Numbered from the stretch's first letter, positions 7,868 through 16,915 are shown. The stretch is DNA of 33,135 nt from Candidatus Fermentibacterota bacterium (GCA_029571005.1 JAKPTG010000030.1:1-33135), one strand, 5' to 3'. Program-made: numbers and translations. Notes: a model not told the origin generated them from the sequence alone.

Positions 7868-8625
7868 GGGTTCTCAGGCACGTGCTCCTGTCCCTGGGCG
7901 CCGTGATCATGACGCTTCCCTTCATCTGGATGGTGACGACGGCTCTGGAGAACGGCGGTCTCTCCAATTTCGCGGATGCCTGGAACCGGGTTCCCTTCGG
8001 AGTCTTCTTCCTGAACACCATTTTCATAACCGGGCTGACGGTCATCGGAGTGGTCATCACCAGTTCCCTGGCCGCCTACGCCTTCGCCACCATGGAGTTT
8101 CCCGGAAGAGGCGCACTGTTCATGCTTTTTCTCAGCACCATGATGGTGCCCCAGCCGGTTTACCTGGCCCCCTCCTACGTCCTCCTGGCGAAACTCGGCT
8201 GGGTGGACACCTACGCGGCCCTGACGGTTCCATGGGTGGTCAACGTATTCAGCATCTTCCTGTTGCGGCAGCATTTCAAGACGATTCCCCGCTCCCTTTA
8301 CGAAGCGGCGGTCCTGGACGGATGCAGCCGCCTCCGGTATCTCCTGCGGGTGGTTCTGCCCCTCTCGAGACCGGTTCTGGCCACGGTGATTCTCTTCAAC
8401 ACCATCGGCTCCTGGAACAGCTTCATGTGGCCCCTGGTGATGACCCACTCGGAGAACCTCCGGGTCATTCAGGTGGGGCTCTCCTACTTCAACCAGGAGA
8501 TGTCCAGTAACTACAGGCTGCTCATGGCGGCCAGCACCTTCTGCACACTGCCGCTGCTGATTCTTTTCCTGATCTTCCAGAAACAGCTTGTGGCGAGTTA
8601 CTCCGGCTCGGGAATAAAGGACTGA
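7864..8625 (+). CDS. Sugar-type ABC transporter permease (MalG/UgpE-like)
   Basis: A 253-aa membrane protein starting at a GTG that overlaps the stop of the previous permease (GTGA). It begins VLRHVLLSLGAVIMTLPFIW. The EAA loop (PRSLYEAAVLDGCSRLRYL) lies at about residues 142-160, and six membrane segments are apparent. It is the expected heterodimer partner of the preceding permease in a carbohydrate ABC importer. The protein is about 20 residues shorter than usual because the N-terminus is compact. Confidence 0.92.
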   Translation: MRVLRHVLLSLGAVIMTLPFIWMVTTALENGGLSNFADAWNRVPFGVFFLNTIFITGLTVIGVVITSSLAAYAFATMEFPGRGALFMLFLSTMMVPQPVYLAPSYVLLAKLGWVDTYAALTVPWVVNVFSIFLLRQHFKTIPRSLYEAAVLDGCSRLRYLLRVVLPLSRPVLATVILFNTIGSWNSFMWPLVMTHSENLRVIQVGLSYFNQEMSSNYRLLMAASTFCTLPLLILFLIFQKQLVASYSGSGIKD

Positions 8626-8626
8626 A

Positions 8627-9049
8627 ATGATACCGCTCGTGGCCCTCCTCTTAGTTGCCCAGTACTCCACGCTCCCGCTGAGGACGGAGATCGAAGGCTG
8701 GATCAACACCCTTTCCAACCGGGGGTACGACGTGTTTCAGTACCGGGGCGTGGTGCTCCGACTGGATGAATCCATGGACCTGCCGGTGACCCTGCATGCC
8801 GAGGGTGACCACATCTTCGGAGCCCTGGGCGGCCCCAACGCCATGATCATCCGGATGGAACTGATGAAAGGCGACAGGGTTATACTTCAGTGCGGCACCG
8901 ACGATCTGCCCCTGCTCCACCTTCCGGCGGACTCGGCGGCGATGGTGACCCACATGAGGCTTACCGCCACGGACATGATCTACGGAGCCCGCGCCGAAAG
9001 CGTATATGTGTACGAGGCGGTCAGACCCGTTGACCCGGAATCCTTGTAA
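8627..9049 (+). CDS. Small exported protein of unknown function
   Basis: A 140-aa product starting 1 bp after the permease stop, so it is part of the same operon. It begins with a short hydrophobic leader (MIPLVALLLVAQYSTLPL) compatible with export or an N-terminal anchor. The rest alternates strands (TLHAEGDHIFGALGGP, MIIRMELMKGDRVIL) with no motif I recognise. The length and mature portion suggest a small beta-rich periplasmic protein. Whether it serves the transporter or the HhH-MBL protein cannot be told. Confidence 0.7.
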   Translation: MIPLVALLLVAQYSTLPLRTEIEGWINTLSNRGYDVFQYRGVVLRLDESMDLPVTLHAEGDHIFGALGGPNAMIIRMELMKGDRVILQCGTDDLPLLHLPADSAAMVTHMRLTATDMIYGARAESVYVYEAVRPVDPESL

Positions 9050-9088
9050 GGTATTTTAGGTGTTGCGGAATACACACAGGGGGCAACG

Positions 9089-10006
9089 ATGAGGCGTATC
9101 CTTACTGCAGGTTTGATTCTGGCCGCGACCGGCGCCGCCATGGGGGCGCAGACCTCCGGCTTCGCCTTCCTCCGGATTCCCACCGGAGCCCGGGCAGTAG
9201 CCATGAGCGGGGCTTTCACCGCGGTCGTCGGCGACGCCCTGGCGCTGCACTACAACCCGGCGGCCCTCTCCACCACCTCGGGTAAAACCATCATCACCAC
9301 CTACACCAGCTACTTCATAGACATGCACGCCGGCTACCTCGGCTGGTCCAGCCACCGTAGAAACGACGCCATCGGAGTCGCCATCAATTACTTCTACGGG
9401 GGCACCTTCCTCAGAACCACCATGGAGAACCCCACCGGCACCGGCGAGGAGTTCACCAGCCACAACATGGCGGTGTCCGGCACCTGGTCGCGCCCCATAT
9501 CCGAAAAACTGCGGGTCGGCGCCACCGGCAGGCTGATCTATTCGGAGATAGACACCTACAACGCCCACGGGCTCGCCTTCGATCTGGGCGCCCTCTGGCA
9601 GCCCGGAGTACAGGGCTTCACCGCAGGCGCGGCCATCAGGAACGCCGGGGTACAGACCAAGGCCTTCTACCAGGAGAACGACCCCATGCCCACCGAGTTC
9701 GCCCTGGGCGCCGGGCAGACCCTCCTGGACGGCGACCTTCTGATAGCCGCGGACGCCACCCTCCCCATGAGCGGTAAGTTCAACGCGGCCCTGGGCCTGG
9801 AGTACAACCTGATTGACATGTTCGCGATCAGGACAGGGGTCAGCCTCAACGCTCTGGAAACCGCGGACGAAGCGGGTGGCACCTTCCTCGACGGAATGTC
9901 CTTCGGTATGGGGTTCCGCCGAAACAACCTGGGTGCCGACTACGCCTGGAAACCCGCCGCCGACCTTGGAAACGCCCACAGGATTTCGTTGCAGTACCAC
10001 TTCTGA
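9089..10006 (+). CDS. PorV/PorQ-family outer-membrane beta-barrel protein
   Basis: A 305-aa protein with a signal peptide (RRILTAGLILAATGAAMG, cut before AQ) and AGGGGG upstream of the ATG. The mature N-terminus AFLRIPTGARAVAMSGAF followed by ALHYNPAAL is the hallmark of PorV/PorQ and related FadL-like barrels. In PorV the G-AR-AMGGA and NPA elements start a 14-strand barrel (family knowledge). The chain ends in ISLQYHF, a typical aromatic C-terminal barrel signal. PorV shuttles type-IX-secreted proteins, which fits the sorting-domain proteins encoded downstream. A generic PorV-like transporter role is an equally fair reading. Confidence 0.85.
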   Translation: MRRILTAGLILAATGAAMGAQTSGFAFLRIPTGARAVAMSGAFTAVVGDALALHYNPAALSTTSGKTIITTYTSYFIDMHAGYLGWSSHRRNDAIGVAINYFYGGTFLRTTMENPTGTGEEFTSHNMAVSGTWSRPISEKLRVGATGRLIYSEIDTYNAHGLAFDLGALWQPGVQGFTAGAAIRNAGVQTKAFYQENDPMPTEFALGAGQTLLDGDLLIAADATLPMSGKFNAALGLEYNLIDMFAIRTGVSLNALETADEAGGTFLDGMSFGMGFRRNNLGADYAWKPAADLGNAHRISLQYHF

Positions 10007-10010
10007 CAGG

Positions 10011-10038
10011 TTGACAGGCCACGAAACTATTCTATAAT
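10011..10038 (+). promoter_or_regulatory. Promoter of the initiator tRNA
   Basis: A perfect -35 TTGACA (10011-10016) and perfect -10 TATAAT (10033-10038) are separated by 16 bp and end 16 bp before the tRNA. This is the strongest sigma70-like promoter seen in the window, as expected for a stable RNA gene. Confidence 0.8.
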
Positions 10039-10054
10039 AGAACTCTCGAGCGAT

Positions 10055-10131
10055 TGCGGGGTGGAGCAGTTCGGTAGCTCGTTGGGCTCATAACCCAAAG
10101 GCCGCAGGTTCGAATCCTGCCCCCGCTACCA
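10055..10131 (+). tRNA. Initiator tRNA-fMet (CAT)
   Basis: A 77-nt cloverleaf with anticodon CAT at 10089-10091 in the loop CTCATAA. Three consecutive G:C pairs close the anticodon stem (TTGGG/CCCAA) and A11:T24 is present in the D stem (GGAGC/GCTC). Both are initiator-specific features. The first acceptor position is unpaired: T1 faces T72, where Escherichia coli has the C1:A72 mismatch. The other six acceptor pairs (GCGGGG/CCCCGC) are perfect and CCA is encoded. It is therefore the initiator rather than elongator tRNA-Met. Confidence 0.95.
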
Positions 10132-10140
10132 ATCCGAAGG

Positions 10141-10177
10141 GAACACCCGTCTCTTTACGAGCGGGTGTTCTTTTTTT
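10141..10177 (+). terminator. Rho-independent terminator after tRNA-fMet
   Basis: GAACACCCG and CGGGTGTTC form a perfect 9-bp stem with a 12-nt loop, followed directly by seven T residues. It begins 10 bp after the encoded CCA. Confidence 0.9.
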
Positions 10178-10459
10178 GCGCATCATGACCGGTAACCGGC
10201 TGAACAGGTGCATGTCCATCCCGTCTGAATCGGGCAAAGGGGCCCGGGAAAGTGAAGGGCGAGATCCTGAACCGGTTCGAACGCCCCCGGCCGGGCTTGA
10301 AGCGTTCAATGGCGGAGCGGAAACCGACGTGATGGTACGACGTCGAGACCGGTAAATCCGCAGCGTCCGCAAAAGGCGATGACAGGTGATTTCTCTCGAC
10401 CTTTCAGCGCCGTCGGAAAGTCTCGCCGGCAACCGGCCCCTGAATGTGACAGCCTGCGA

Positions 10460-12706
10460 TCAGCGTATTACGGCGAACCTGCCAACGCAGTGATCGTCTG
10501 AAGTGTGGACCGTGAAGACGTAAAGCCCTGTGCATACGGAACGACCGGAATCGTTAGTCATGTCCCAGTACTCCTGGGAGGACTGTCCTCCGAAGTCCCT
10601 GTGCTGAAGCACTGCAACCTGATCACCATCGAGGGTGTAGATCCGGATGTCGCACATCGGCGGCAGGTTTATGAAAGCCAGCCTGCCGGCGTGGGGGGAC
10701 TCCCACTGTGCAGCGCCCCTGTATGGGTTGGGGACAACGGCGACATGTTCCTTCCAGTCGGTTCCCGTTGTCCAGCCCGGCACTACCGGAACGGGGGTTC
10801 CGTCCAGGGTTTTCTTGAAGTTCGTTTTTGCGCTCTCGACCCCGGTTACCAGATCGAACGAACACAGGGCGTAGAAATACGGATAGCCGCGGGTGACCGT
10901 CGAGTCCATGTGGGAGTAGGTACCCTGCGGGAATGTACCGACCGGCTCCCAGTCCGACGTGTTAAAGACCGACCTGTACAGCCTGTATCCCCCGAAGGGT
11001 TCGTACACTTCGGAGTCATCGCTCCAGACAAGATCAACCGTGCCGTCGCCGGCTTCGTAGAAAAGCGTAGGAACCGGGGGAACGTCGGGCACCCCCCAGC
11101 CGCCATCCCTGCAGTAGGCGTCAAGCAGGATATCGGCGTTGTGCCTCAGTCCATCGAGACCCCTGCCGACAACCCAGCCTCCCACGATGTGCAGGCTGTC
11201 GCCGTCTTCGAGATCAAGCGGCCCAAGGGTGAGAACCAGGGAATAGTCGAAGGGCTGGTATCCCATCGCAAGCGGGTTATCATGAACTATCGGAAAAGGC
11301 CCCGGGTTGGCCGGCTGGAATGCGCGTGGAGCGTTGGGATGGCCTATCCACTCAGCAAGGTACGCGGGGCCGCTGTGCCTTCCACTGTAATCCTGGTTCA
11401 GCCCCCACTGGTAATCGTACGAAAGCACATCTGACTCGTACGGATCGTTGGCGAACTCCCACCATGTGTGGGAGAGGGGGACAGGACAGCCGAAGACATC
11501 TATCGGTCTCTCAACGGTTCCGTCAGCCTTTCTCACCCACAGGTCCAGAAGACGCCAGCCGACGAAGCCGTTGCATGGAGGCGACAGGGTGGGTTCACCG
11601 CTGTCGTCCGTGAATGATTCGGGGTTGTCGCCGTCCCACATGTAGCTGGTGTTCCTGGGAACCACCGCGTAGGTGGTGTCTCCAACGGTGTGGAGCCAGA
11701 AGTTTGCCGGTCTGCCCTCTTTGAAGAGTTCGAGACCGGTGTTGGGTTCAACGGCGAAAACCGTGTCGGGTCCGACGGTCTTGAAGAGAACGGTGAAGTG
11801 GTCCGAAACACCGTCCGAGTTCACATCGGCGTCAACTATCCCGTCCGAGCCCGGGTAGTTGTAGTGGTAGAAGATGTCCTCATCGGGATCGCTCCACGAT
11901 GCATCGGGATTCCTCTGCCAGATGAAGGCGTCTTCCTTGCTCGCCTGCATGCCGTTGTCGAAAACGTAATCGAACGTTGCGTCGGGGTCGTTGCACCATA
12001 TGGCGTGGCCGTCGTAGAAAACCACGTCGTCGGCGTAGTATTTCGGTGAAGGGTCGGCGCTCGCAACGTCGAAATCAGCGAAAATGGAGAAGCAGAAGGC
12101 CTTCAGGGGAACCCCCGGGTTCCCGAACTGGCTCAGATGCGTAACCGTGATGTGCTGGGCGAAGAAATCATTGTAACCGGGGGTGGTCCAACTGTAGGCT
12201 CTCTGAAGGGTCCTGACCCCCATGGGATTCTCGTTGAACGAAGACCAGTCGTCCTCTCCCCAGGTCGTTTCCTCGTGGGCCGTCGGACCCGGGAAGAACT
12301 TCACCATCGGAAACCCTTCCGTTGGTCTGAACTCATAGTAGCCGGCAAAGATGGTCGAACGGCTCACATATGCCCCCGGTGTTCCCGATGGGCTCACGGG
12401 GCCGAAGGCGGATGCCCAGATGTCACCGTAGAACAGGTACAGGGAACCCTGCCCCATGGGCCACTCGAAGGTCCTGTCGCTGCGAAGGCTTCCTATCATG
12501 CCCACGTTCGTGAAGAGGATTCCGATGTTCGACAGATTGTGCAGAGTGGTCAGAACAAGAGGTCTGCCGTCGTTGCCGTCCGCCCCGAACGGTTCAGCAA
12601 GCCCGGGTTCGTACTTTCCTGCAAACCCTGTGCTGAAGGAAAACAGAACCGGCAGCAACGGAACCCATGCCCCTATTGTCCGGACAATGGCTGTGCCGGC
12701 CGTCAT
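10460..12706 (-). CDS. Large exported protein with FN3-like and C-terminal FlgD-like/sorting domain
   Basis: A 748-aa protein whose ATG overlaps the stop of the preceding gene (ATGA). An N-terminal signal peptide (VPLLPVLFSFSTGFAG) is present. The large middle region is acidic and aromatic-rich without a recognised catalytic motif. About residues 555-640 look fibronectin-III-like (YEPFGGYRLYRSVF...). The last ~95 residues begin VAVVPNPYRG and continue DIRIYTLDGDQVAVL and GLYVFTVHTSDD, the pattern of FlgD-like or type-A sorting domains in FCB-group exported proteins. It is the last gene of a three-gene minus-strand operon. It is probably cell-surface or extracellular. Its function is unknown. 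Confidence 0.8.
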   Translation of the reverse strand: MTAGTAIVRTIGAWVPLLPVLFSFSTGFAGKYEPGLAEPFGADGNDGRPLVLTTLHNLSNIGILFTNVGMIGSLRSDRTFEWPMGQGSLYLFYGDIWASAFGPVSPSGTPGAYVSRSTIFAGYYEFRPTEGFPMVKFFPGPTAHEETTWGEDDWSSFNENPMGVRTLQRAYSWTTPGYNDFFAQHITVTHLSQFGNPGVPLKAFCFSIFADFDVASADPSPKYYADDVVFYDGHAIWCNDPDATFDYVFDNGMQASKEDAFIWQRNPDASWSDPDEDIFYHYNYPGSDGIVDADVNSDGVSDHFTVLFKTVGPDTVFAVEPNTGLELFKEGRPANFWLHTVGDTTYAVVPRNTSYMWDGDNPESFTDDSGEPTLSPPCNGFVGWRLLDLWVRKADGTVERPIDVFGCPVPLSHTWWEFANDPYESDVLSYDYQWGLNQDYSGRHSGPAYLAEWIGHPNAPRAFQPANPGPFPIVHDNPLAMGYQPFDYSLVLTLGPLDLEDGDSLHIVGGWVVGRGLDGLRHNADILLDAYCRDGGWGVPDVPPVPTLFYEAGDGTVDLVWSDDSEVYEPFGGYRLYRSVFNTSDWEPVGTFPQGTYSHMDSTVTRGYPYFYALCSFDLVTGVESAKTNFKKTLDGTPVPVVPGWTTGTDWKEHVAVVPNPYRGAAQWESPHAGRLAFINLPPMCDIRIYTLDGDQVAVLQHRDFGGQSSQEYWDMTNDSGRSVCTGLYVFTVHTSDDHCVGRFAVIR

Positions 12707-13767
12707 TGCCGACCCTGCATCAAGGAAATGAGTTCAAGCAGTTCCAGAAGAAAAGTGGGGGAGAGCGGGTCGAGATCGAGCCCGTAACCGGCTTCCTTGC
12801 AGATGTGCCAGGAGTAACCGTGGTTACCCGCGAGAAAGCACTGGGATGCTGCACTTGCCACCACTTCAACAATTTCCGTATCGAAGACGCCCTCCCTTGT
12901 CGGATCGCCCCTTCCGAACAGGTAGTCGGGTGCGTACCGAAGAAGCCCCTGAGAGCAGGCGACACCCAGCAAAAGGTCTCCGTCGGGGTATCGCACTTCC
13001 TGGAGCATCGCCCAGGCTGCCAGGGCGTCAAGGGTGATCTGGCCGATGTTTCCGCTTTCACGGAAGACCGCGTAATCGAAGCGCACTCCCTGATCGGCCA
13101 TGATCCAGGTGTAGTAGGCCGAGCCCATTCCCTGGGATGTAACCTTCATCGGTACGGTGAAATGCACGTATCCCGATGAAATGCTGTCGGCGCTGTAGAA
13201 ACCGCCGCTCTGAACGTTGTAGAGTTCAAGGCATGTCACGAGGTCTTCGGTGCCCGGACTGAACCTGAAATCAAGGCTGGTGTCAAAACCACCGTCCACC
13301 AGATAGTCCCTTATCGTCTGCCCCACCCAGATGGAGCCGGAATCAGCGGTGAGGGCGAGCCAGGAATCAAGGGAATCCTGTGGAAGGTTTGGATCAACGC
13401 ACTGGAATACGGTCCAGAGTGTGTCCTGGATGAGGCTCTGGTCAAGGTGCCGGACTACGGCCGAAGAACCCATGTCCTGCTGGACCGCACTCTGGAAGTA
13501 GCCGTCCGCGATGCTCCAGCAATCCTCAATGAAGAGGCACGAAACCCCGGCCCCCAGATAGCCGTCGGCCCTCCCTACATCCAGGGCTATCGCCTGCTGG
13601 AACCAGTCCAGGGCTTCGGCATGCCTGCCCTGCCGGACCGCCTGCCATCCCAGGGTGATGAAGCCGTCGTAACCCTCGGGTTCGGGCAGACCCGCGGGAT
13701 GCTTCATGCAGGAGGAGGCCGCTGCGAGGGCGGCGACAAGGAGAGAGCGGGAGATGAATGCCTTCAT
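12703..13767 (-). CDS. TPR-containing putative lipoprotein
   Basis: The true start is the ATG at 13767, overlapping the upstream stop as TGATG, giving 354 aa; the track ORF is longer but its first ~79 residues are shadow. The leader MKAFISRSLLVAALAAASSC has a lipobox-like AASSC, suggesting a lipid-anchored protein, though the box is weak. Residues about 33-100 form two TPR-like helical repeats (GWQAVRQGRHAEALDWFQQA and a second pair). The remaining ~250 residues have no recognised motif. TPR units usually mediate protein contacts, so it may scaffold the two large exported proteins encoded on either side (inference). Confidence 0.72.
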   Translation of the reverse strand: MKAFISRSLLVAALAAASSCMKHPAGLPEPEGYDGFITLGWQAVRQGRHAEALDWFQQAIALDVGRADGYLGAGVSCLFIEDCWSIADGYFQSAVQQDMGSSAVVRHLDQSLIQDTLWTVFQCVDPNLPQDSLDSWLALTADSGSIWVGQTIRDYLVDGGFDTSLDFRFSPGTEDLVTCLELYNVQSGGFYSADSISSGYVHFTVPMKVTSQGMGSAYYTWIMADQGVRFDYAVFRESGNIGQITLDALAAWAMLQEVRYPDGDLLLGVACSQGLLRYAPDYLFGRGDPTREGVFDTEIVEVVASAASQCFLAGNHGYSWHICKEAGYGLDLDPLSPTFLLELLELISLMQGRQ

Positions 13768-16205
13768 CAGCGTACGCTCCCCATCCTGATCAGCTTCCGG
13801 GTGTCGGAGCAATTCGTGGTTTCCAGCCTCACGAAGTAGAGACCCGCCGGTACGCCGCAGTCGTTCCAGAGCACCGAGTGAAGCCCCGCAGGGAATTCGC
13901 CGTCCGCAAGTGTGGCCACCATCCGGCCCGACAGGTCGAAAAGCCTCAGTGTGGCATTGTCCGGGGAGGGCAGGGAGAAGCGAACACTCAACCGATCGTT
14001 CCACGGATTCGGGAAGACACCGATGAGCCCGGGCGTTCCCGGTATCTCCGGGGAGTAAACACCGGGGTTATCTCCAAGGGCGTAAATGCCTTCGGCGGTT
14101 ACGTCCGAGTGTATGCGCCCCTCGAGAAAGTAACTATCCTGAAGCAGCCACCTGTCTTCGTCCAGGAGATACACGCTTCCCCTGTTCGACTCCGCAGGGA
14201 AGGAAATGGTCCCCGTTCCGGGGCTGATCTGAACCGGCCCCGCCAGAATACCGGAGAGCGTTTCCGACATGGAAGAGTGCGGCACACCGGGAACCCCGGT
14301 CTCGATAAGGCCCGCCGGGGCTCCCTGGGGGAGTTGCCCTTCCTGGAAGACAAGCCGTGCGGAAGGGGTCTCGAGTACAAGAACACCCCCGTCCCCGCAG
14401 CCCACCGCGAAATTCAGCGAATTTTCGTGAAAGACTCCCGTGCTGTCGTACCCGGAGCAGTTCATCAGGTAGCCGCCCGGCGACCAGGCGCGAACCCTCG
14501 CGGTCCAGAGGGTTCCAGAGTGGGTATCCATGGGTACGGTGGTGGTGCTGTCAGGTTCCCCCCCCGCGCCAAGATGCGAGACATCAAGAGTGGGGCCCAC
14601 CCAGTCAAACCCGCTGGGGATCTGTGCATCCTCCCTGAACAGGGTTGAATAGACCTGGAGGTAGAACGGGTTCATTCCGTTCTGAAGCGCAGCCATGACA
14701 AGGCTCTGTTCGGCTGAATCCTGACTGAGAGTGTAGCGGATCTGGGCTGTTCCGCCGGGGTTGCCGTTGGTAAGAACGAGAATGGTTCGGGCTCCATCAA
14801 GGGAAAAGGCGCCGTTGAAAAGATTGTCAAAAGTGAGCGAGTCAACGGATGCAAGGGTTGAGTCATCGGACAGGACCACCCTGTAGACGACCCAGCGGCC
14901 GTCAATGTTCGGGCCGGAGCCGTTGTTCTGGTTGTACATGCCGTTGAAACGCACCGACGTGTTCCCGCCGGAAAGGTAATCTCCCGAGAAACCGGCGTAC
15001 TGGGCGGCGAAGACCTGGGCACTCATACCGTAACCCAGGGGTGCGATCCAGGTCGGTATCGGGTACGCATCGAACTCGACAATGAAGGAGGCCGGCGCGT
15101 TGATGATGGTGAAGTCATAACCTGAGCCCTCCAGAAAGCCGTAGCTGTAGATGCCGCCCTGAAAGTCTCCGGCGATATGGGACACCAGGTTCGTTACCAG
15201 CCAGCTCTCGTAAACGGGGTAAACAACCGATTCGACCGCCTGCTGCTCGGGAACCGACGGATCGATAGCCGTGGCTACGTTCAGCATGCCGCTTCGGGAT
15301 GACATGGCTATCTCCCCGATAACACCTATCCCGAAGCGTTGTTCTATGTACTTCAGCCAGAGGAATTCAGCGGCGAGGTTCGCCCCGAAGTCATGGCCTC
15401 TCCGGCCTGAGCTCCACGAAGTAAGCTCGATTCCCCCGCCCCGGGCAAAATCATCAAGCATGACGACGATGCCTATCAACCCGTTGTGGGCGGAGGTAAG
15501 GCCGTAACAGAGGTGCTGGGCGAAGATTCCAAGGCCTCTGACAAGCCACTTCTCCTCCTGCGGGTTGCGGGCCGTTCTCAGGAACTGTCCGAGCCCCGTG
15601 GGCACCGACCATGTATGGATTTTCAGGCGGTTGGCCTCCCAGAGCCCGCCGGACATGTTCTTGTAGGGTCCGACATTGATGTAGACGATGTCGTGGTTGT
15701 TCCCGGTGGACTCATTCCCGTCGAGGTCTTCCGGCCATACGTAAGCCCAGTTGCCAAGCCTGGTGGCTCCGGCGCCGGGGTTCGGATAGTAGTCACGAAT
15801 ATCGGCGAACACGATCCAGAGCCTGTCATCATCGTTCGGTGTTTCGGGGACGGGGCCAAACACGGATGTGACGGATTCAAAAACACCAACTCCCGCGCCC
15901 TCGAACTGGGAGCTTATGGTATCTATTCCGGCCTGCGTGACTATGTTGCCCCAAATAAGCTGAAATTCGTCCTCCCCCGGGGGAAGGTCAATGAACGTGG
16001 TGTCCTGCACAAGCCAGTAGGCGTTGGCTGTGACCGCCCGGCAGGTGAACTGTCTGAGCTGGAGCGAATCGGGGAAGTAGGAGATGTCGGGAACCAGTAA
16101 CTCAAGTGTTTCATTGTAATGTAACGCAAAGGCGGGAGACAGTAGAGAAATAACGAACAGTACCGCGATGCCGTTACAACGGGGTAACCTTGTATTAATT
16201 ACCAT
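13767..16205 (-). CDS. Exported M30-like protein lacking zinc site, with type-A sorting domain
   Basis: An 812-aa protein with a signal peptide (GIAVLFVISLLSPAFA). The region at about 100-260 follows the layout of peptidase M30-like proteins: RLWIVFADIRDYYPN, then a GNNHDIVYINVG strand, then the active-site helices. Where HExxH is expected the sequence has KIHTWSVPTG, and where WxNEG is expected it has EEKWLVRGLG. Those catalytic and zinc ligands are therefore missing. The C-terminus carries a canonical type-A sorting domain: GVFPNPWNDRLSVRF, RLFDLSGRMVATL and GLYFVRLET, ending in basic KLIRMGSVR. It is the first gene of the three-gene operon. It is probably a cell-surface pseudo-enzyme. The family assignment is by pattern and needs a profile search. 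Confidence 0.75.
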   Translation of the reverse strand: MVINTRLPRCNGIAVLFVISLLSPAFALHYNETLELLVPDISYFPDSLQLRQFTCRAVTANAYWLVQDTTFIDLPPGEDEFQLIWGNIVTQAGIDTISSQFEGAGVGVFESVTSVFGPVPETPNDDDRLWIVFADIRDYYPNPGAGATRLGNWAYVWPEDLDGNESTGNNHDIVYINVGPYKNMSGGLWEANRLKIHTWSVPTGLGQFLRTARNPQEEKWLVRGLGIFAQHLCYGLTSAHNGLIGIVVMLDDFARGGGIELTSWSSGRRGHDFGANLAAEFLWLKYIEQRFGIGVIGEIAMSSRSGMLNVATAIDPSVPEQQAVESVVYPVYESWLVTNLVSHIAGDFQGGIYSYGFLEGSGYDFTIINAPASFIVEFDAYPIPTWIAPLGYGMSAQVFAAQYAGFSGDYLSGGNTSVRFNGMYNQNNGSGPNIDGRWVVYRVVLSDDSTLASVDSLTFDNLFNGAFSLDGARTILVLTNGNPGGTAQIRYTLSQDSAEQSLVMAALQNGMNPFYLQVYSTLFREDAQIPSGFDWVGPTLDVSHLGAGGEPDSTTTVPMDTHSGTLWTARVRAWSPGGYLMNCSGYDSTGVFHENSLNFAVGCGDGGVLVLETPSARLVFQEGQLPQGAPAGLIETGVPGVPHSSMSETLSGILAGPVQISPGTGTISFPAESNRGSVYLLDEDRWLLQDSYFLEGRIHSDVTAEGIYALGDNPGVYSPEIPGTPGLIGVFPNPWNDRLSVRFSLPSPDNATLRLFDLSGRMVATLADGEFPAGLHSVLWNDCGVPAGLYFVRLETTNCSDTRKLIRMGSVR

Positions 16206-16915
16206 ATTTGCCGTCTATCTTGTTGATTCACGGAAACACTCATCGTAATTTTACAACCACGACTGCCCCAGCAGCCACGTTCTAACTTCTGAATCCCATG
16301 CTGCACGTGTGTTTCCTCTCATCGGCAGCAGCCTTGAATAAACAGCAACTCTTCGCATCAGTCAAGCCCCTGGTTACAAAACAACAGGTGCCGCGTAAAC
16401 TCCATGCAACAACCGCACCGGTTGCGGTTCCAATGGCGGCGCCTCGACAGGAATCCTCCGGGCGGCCCGGCAAGTCACTGCAGGTGAACGGGTTCATCCA
16501 TCAGCATCGAAGCCGGCGTGGAGAACGACCGGAAGATTCTACCGCCTGAAGCACATAACTCAGACCGCGGGAATCAGGGAAATAGTTTAGAAAATGCACC
16601 CCATGAAGACAGGGGCGCTTCCTCGGGTGCGGGAATCCGGGTGTCCCTTGACAGTTATGGCTATATCCCTGAGGTTTACAGTGAGTAAGTGGCTTACAGT
16701 GTACCTGACGGGCAGTTGAAAACAGCCCGCATTAACCGGGCGCGACCAGCGTTATCTGCAAAGGAGCCGGGGGCCCGGCGGATGGATGTTGAGATTCTTA
16801 ATGGAAGAAGTTTGTATGATACGCAGTAGCTTTAAGATAGAAACGTTTGTGATGAACATGGCACATATACCAAGCGGCATGAGATATTTTGACTATTCAG
16901 GAAGGAGGGTGGCGG
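16206..16915. other. 710-bp gene-free interval between divergent genes
   Basis: This must contain the promoters of the operon on the minus strand and of the TonB receptor on the plus strand. ORFs 16282-16497 (-) and 16298-16549 (+) overlap each other and show no convincing domain or ribosome-binding site. Visible elements are an AACCGC/GCGGTT stem at 16411-16429 and a direct repeat TTACAGTG at 16676-16683 and 16694-16701. The second could be a regulator site. I see no IS or RNA gene. Confidence 0.5.

Noticed and set aside
10088-10432. Minus-strand ORF ending GAGFEPAAFGL
   Set aside because: This is the well-known false ORF produced by reading the antisense of a tRNA T arm; it overlaps the initiator tRNA and its terminator.
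16282-16549. Overlapping ORFs, one with GAAIGTATGAVV resembling a glycine zipper
   Set aside because: The motif is short, the ORFs overlap on opposite strands, and neither has a signal peptide or a ribosome-binding site.
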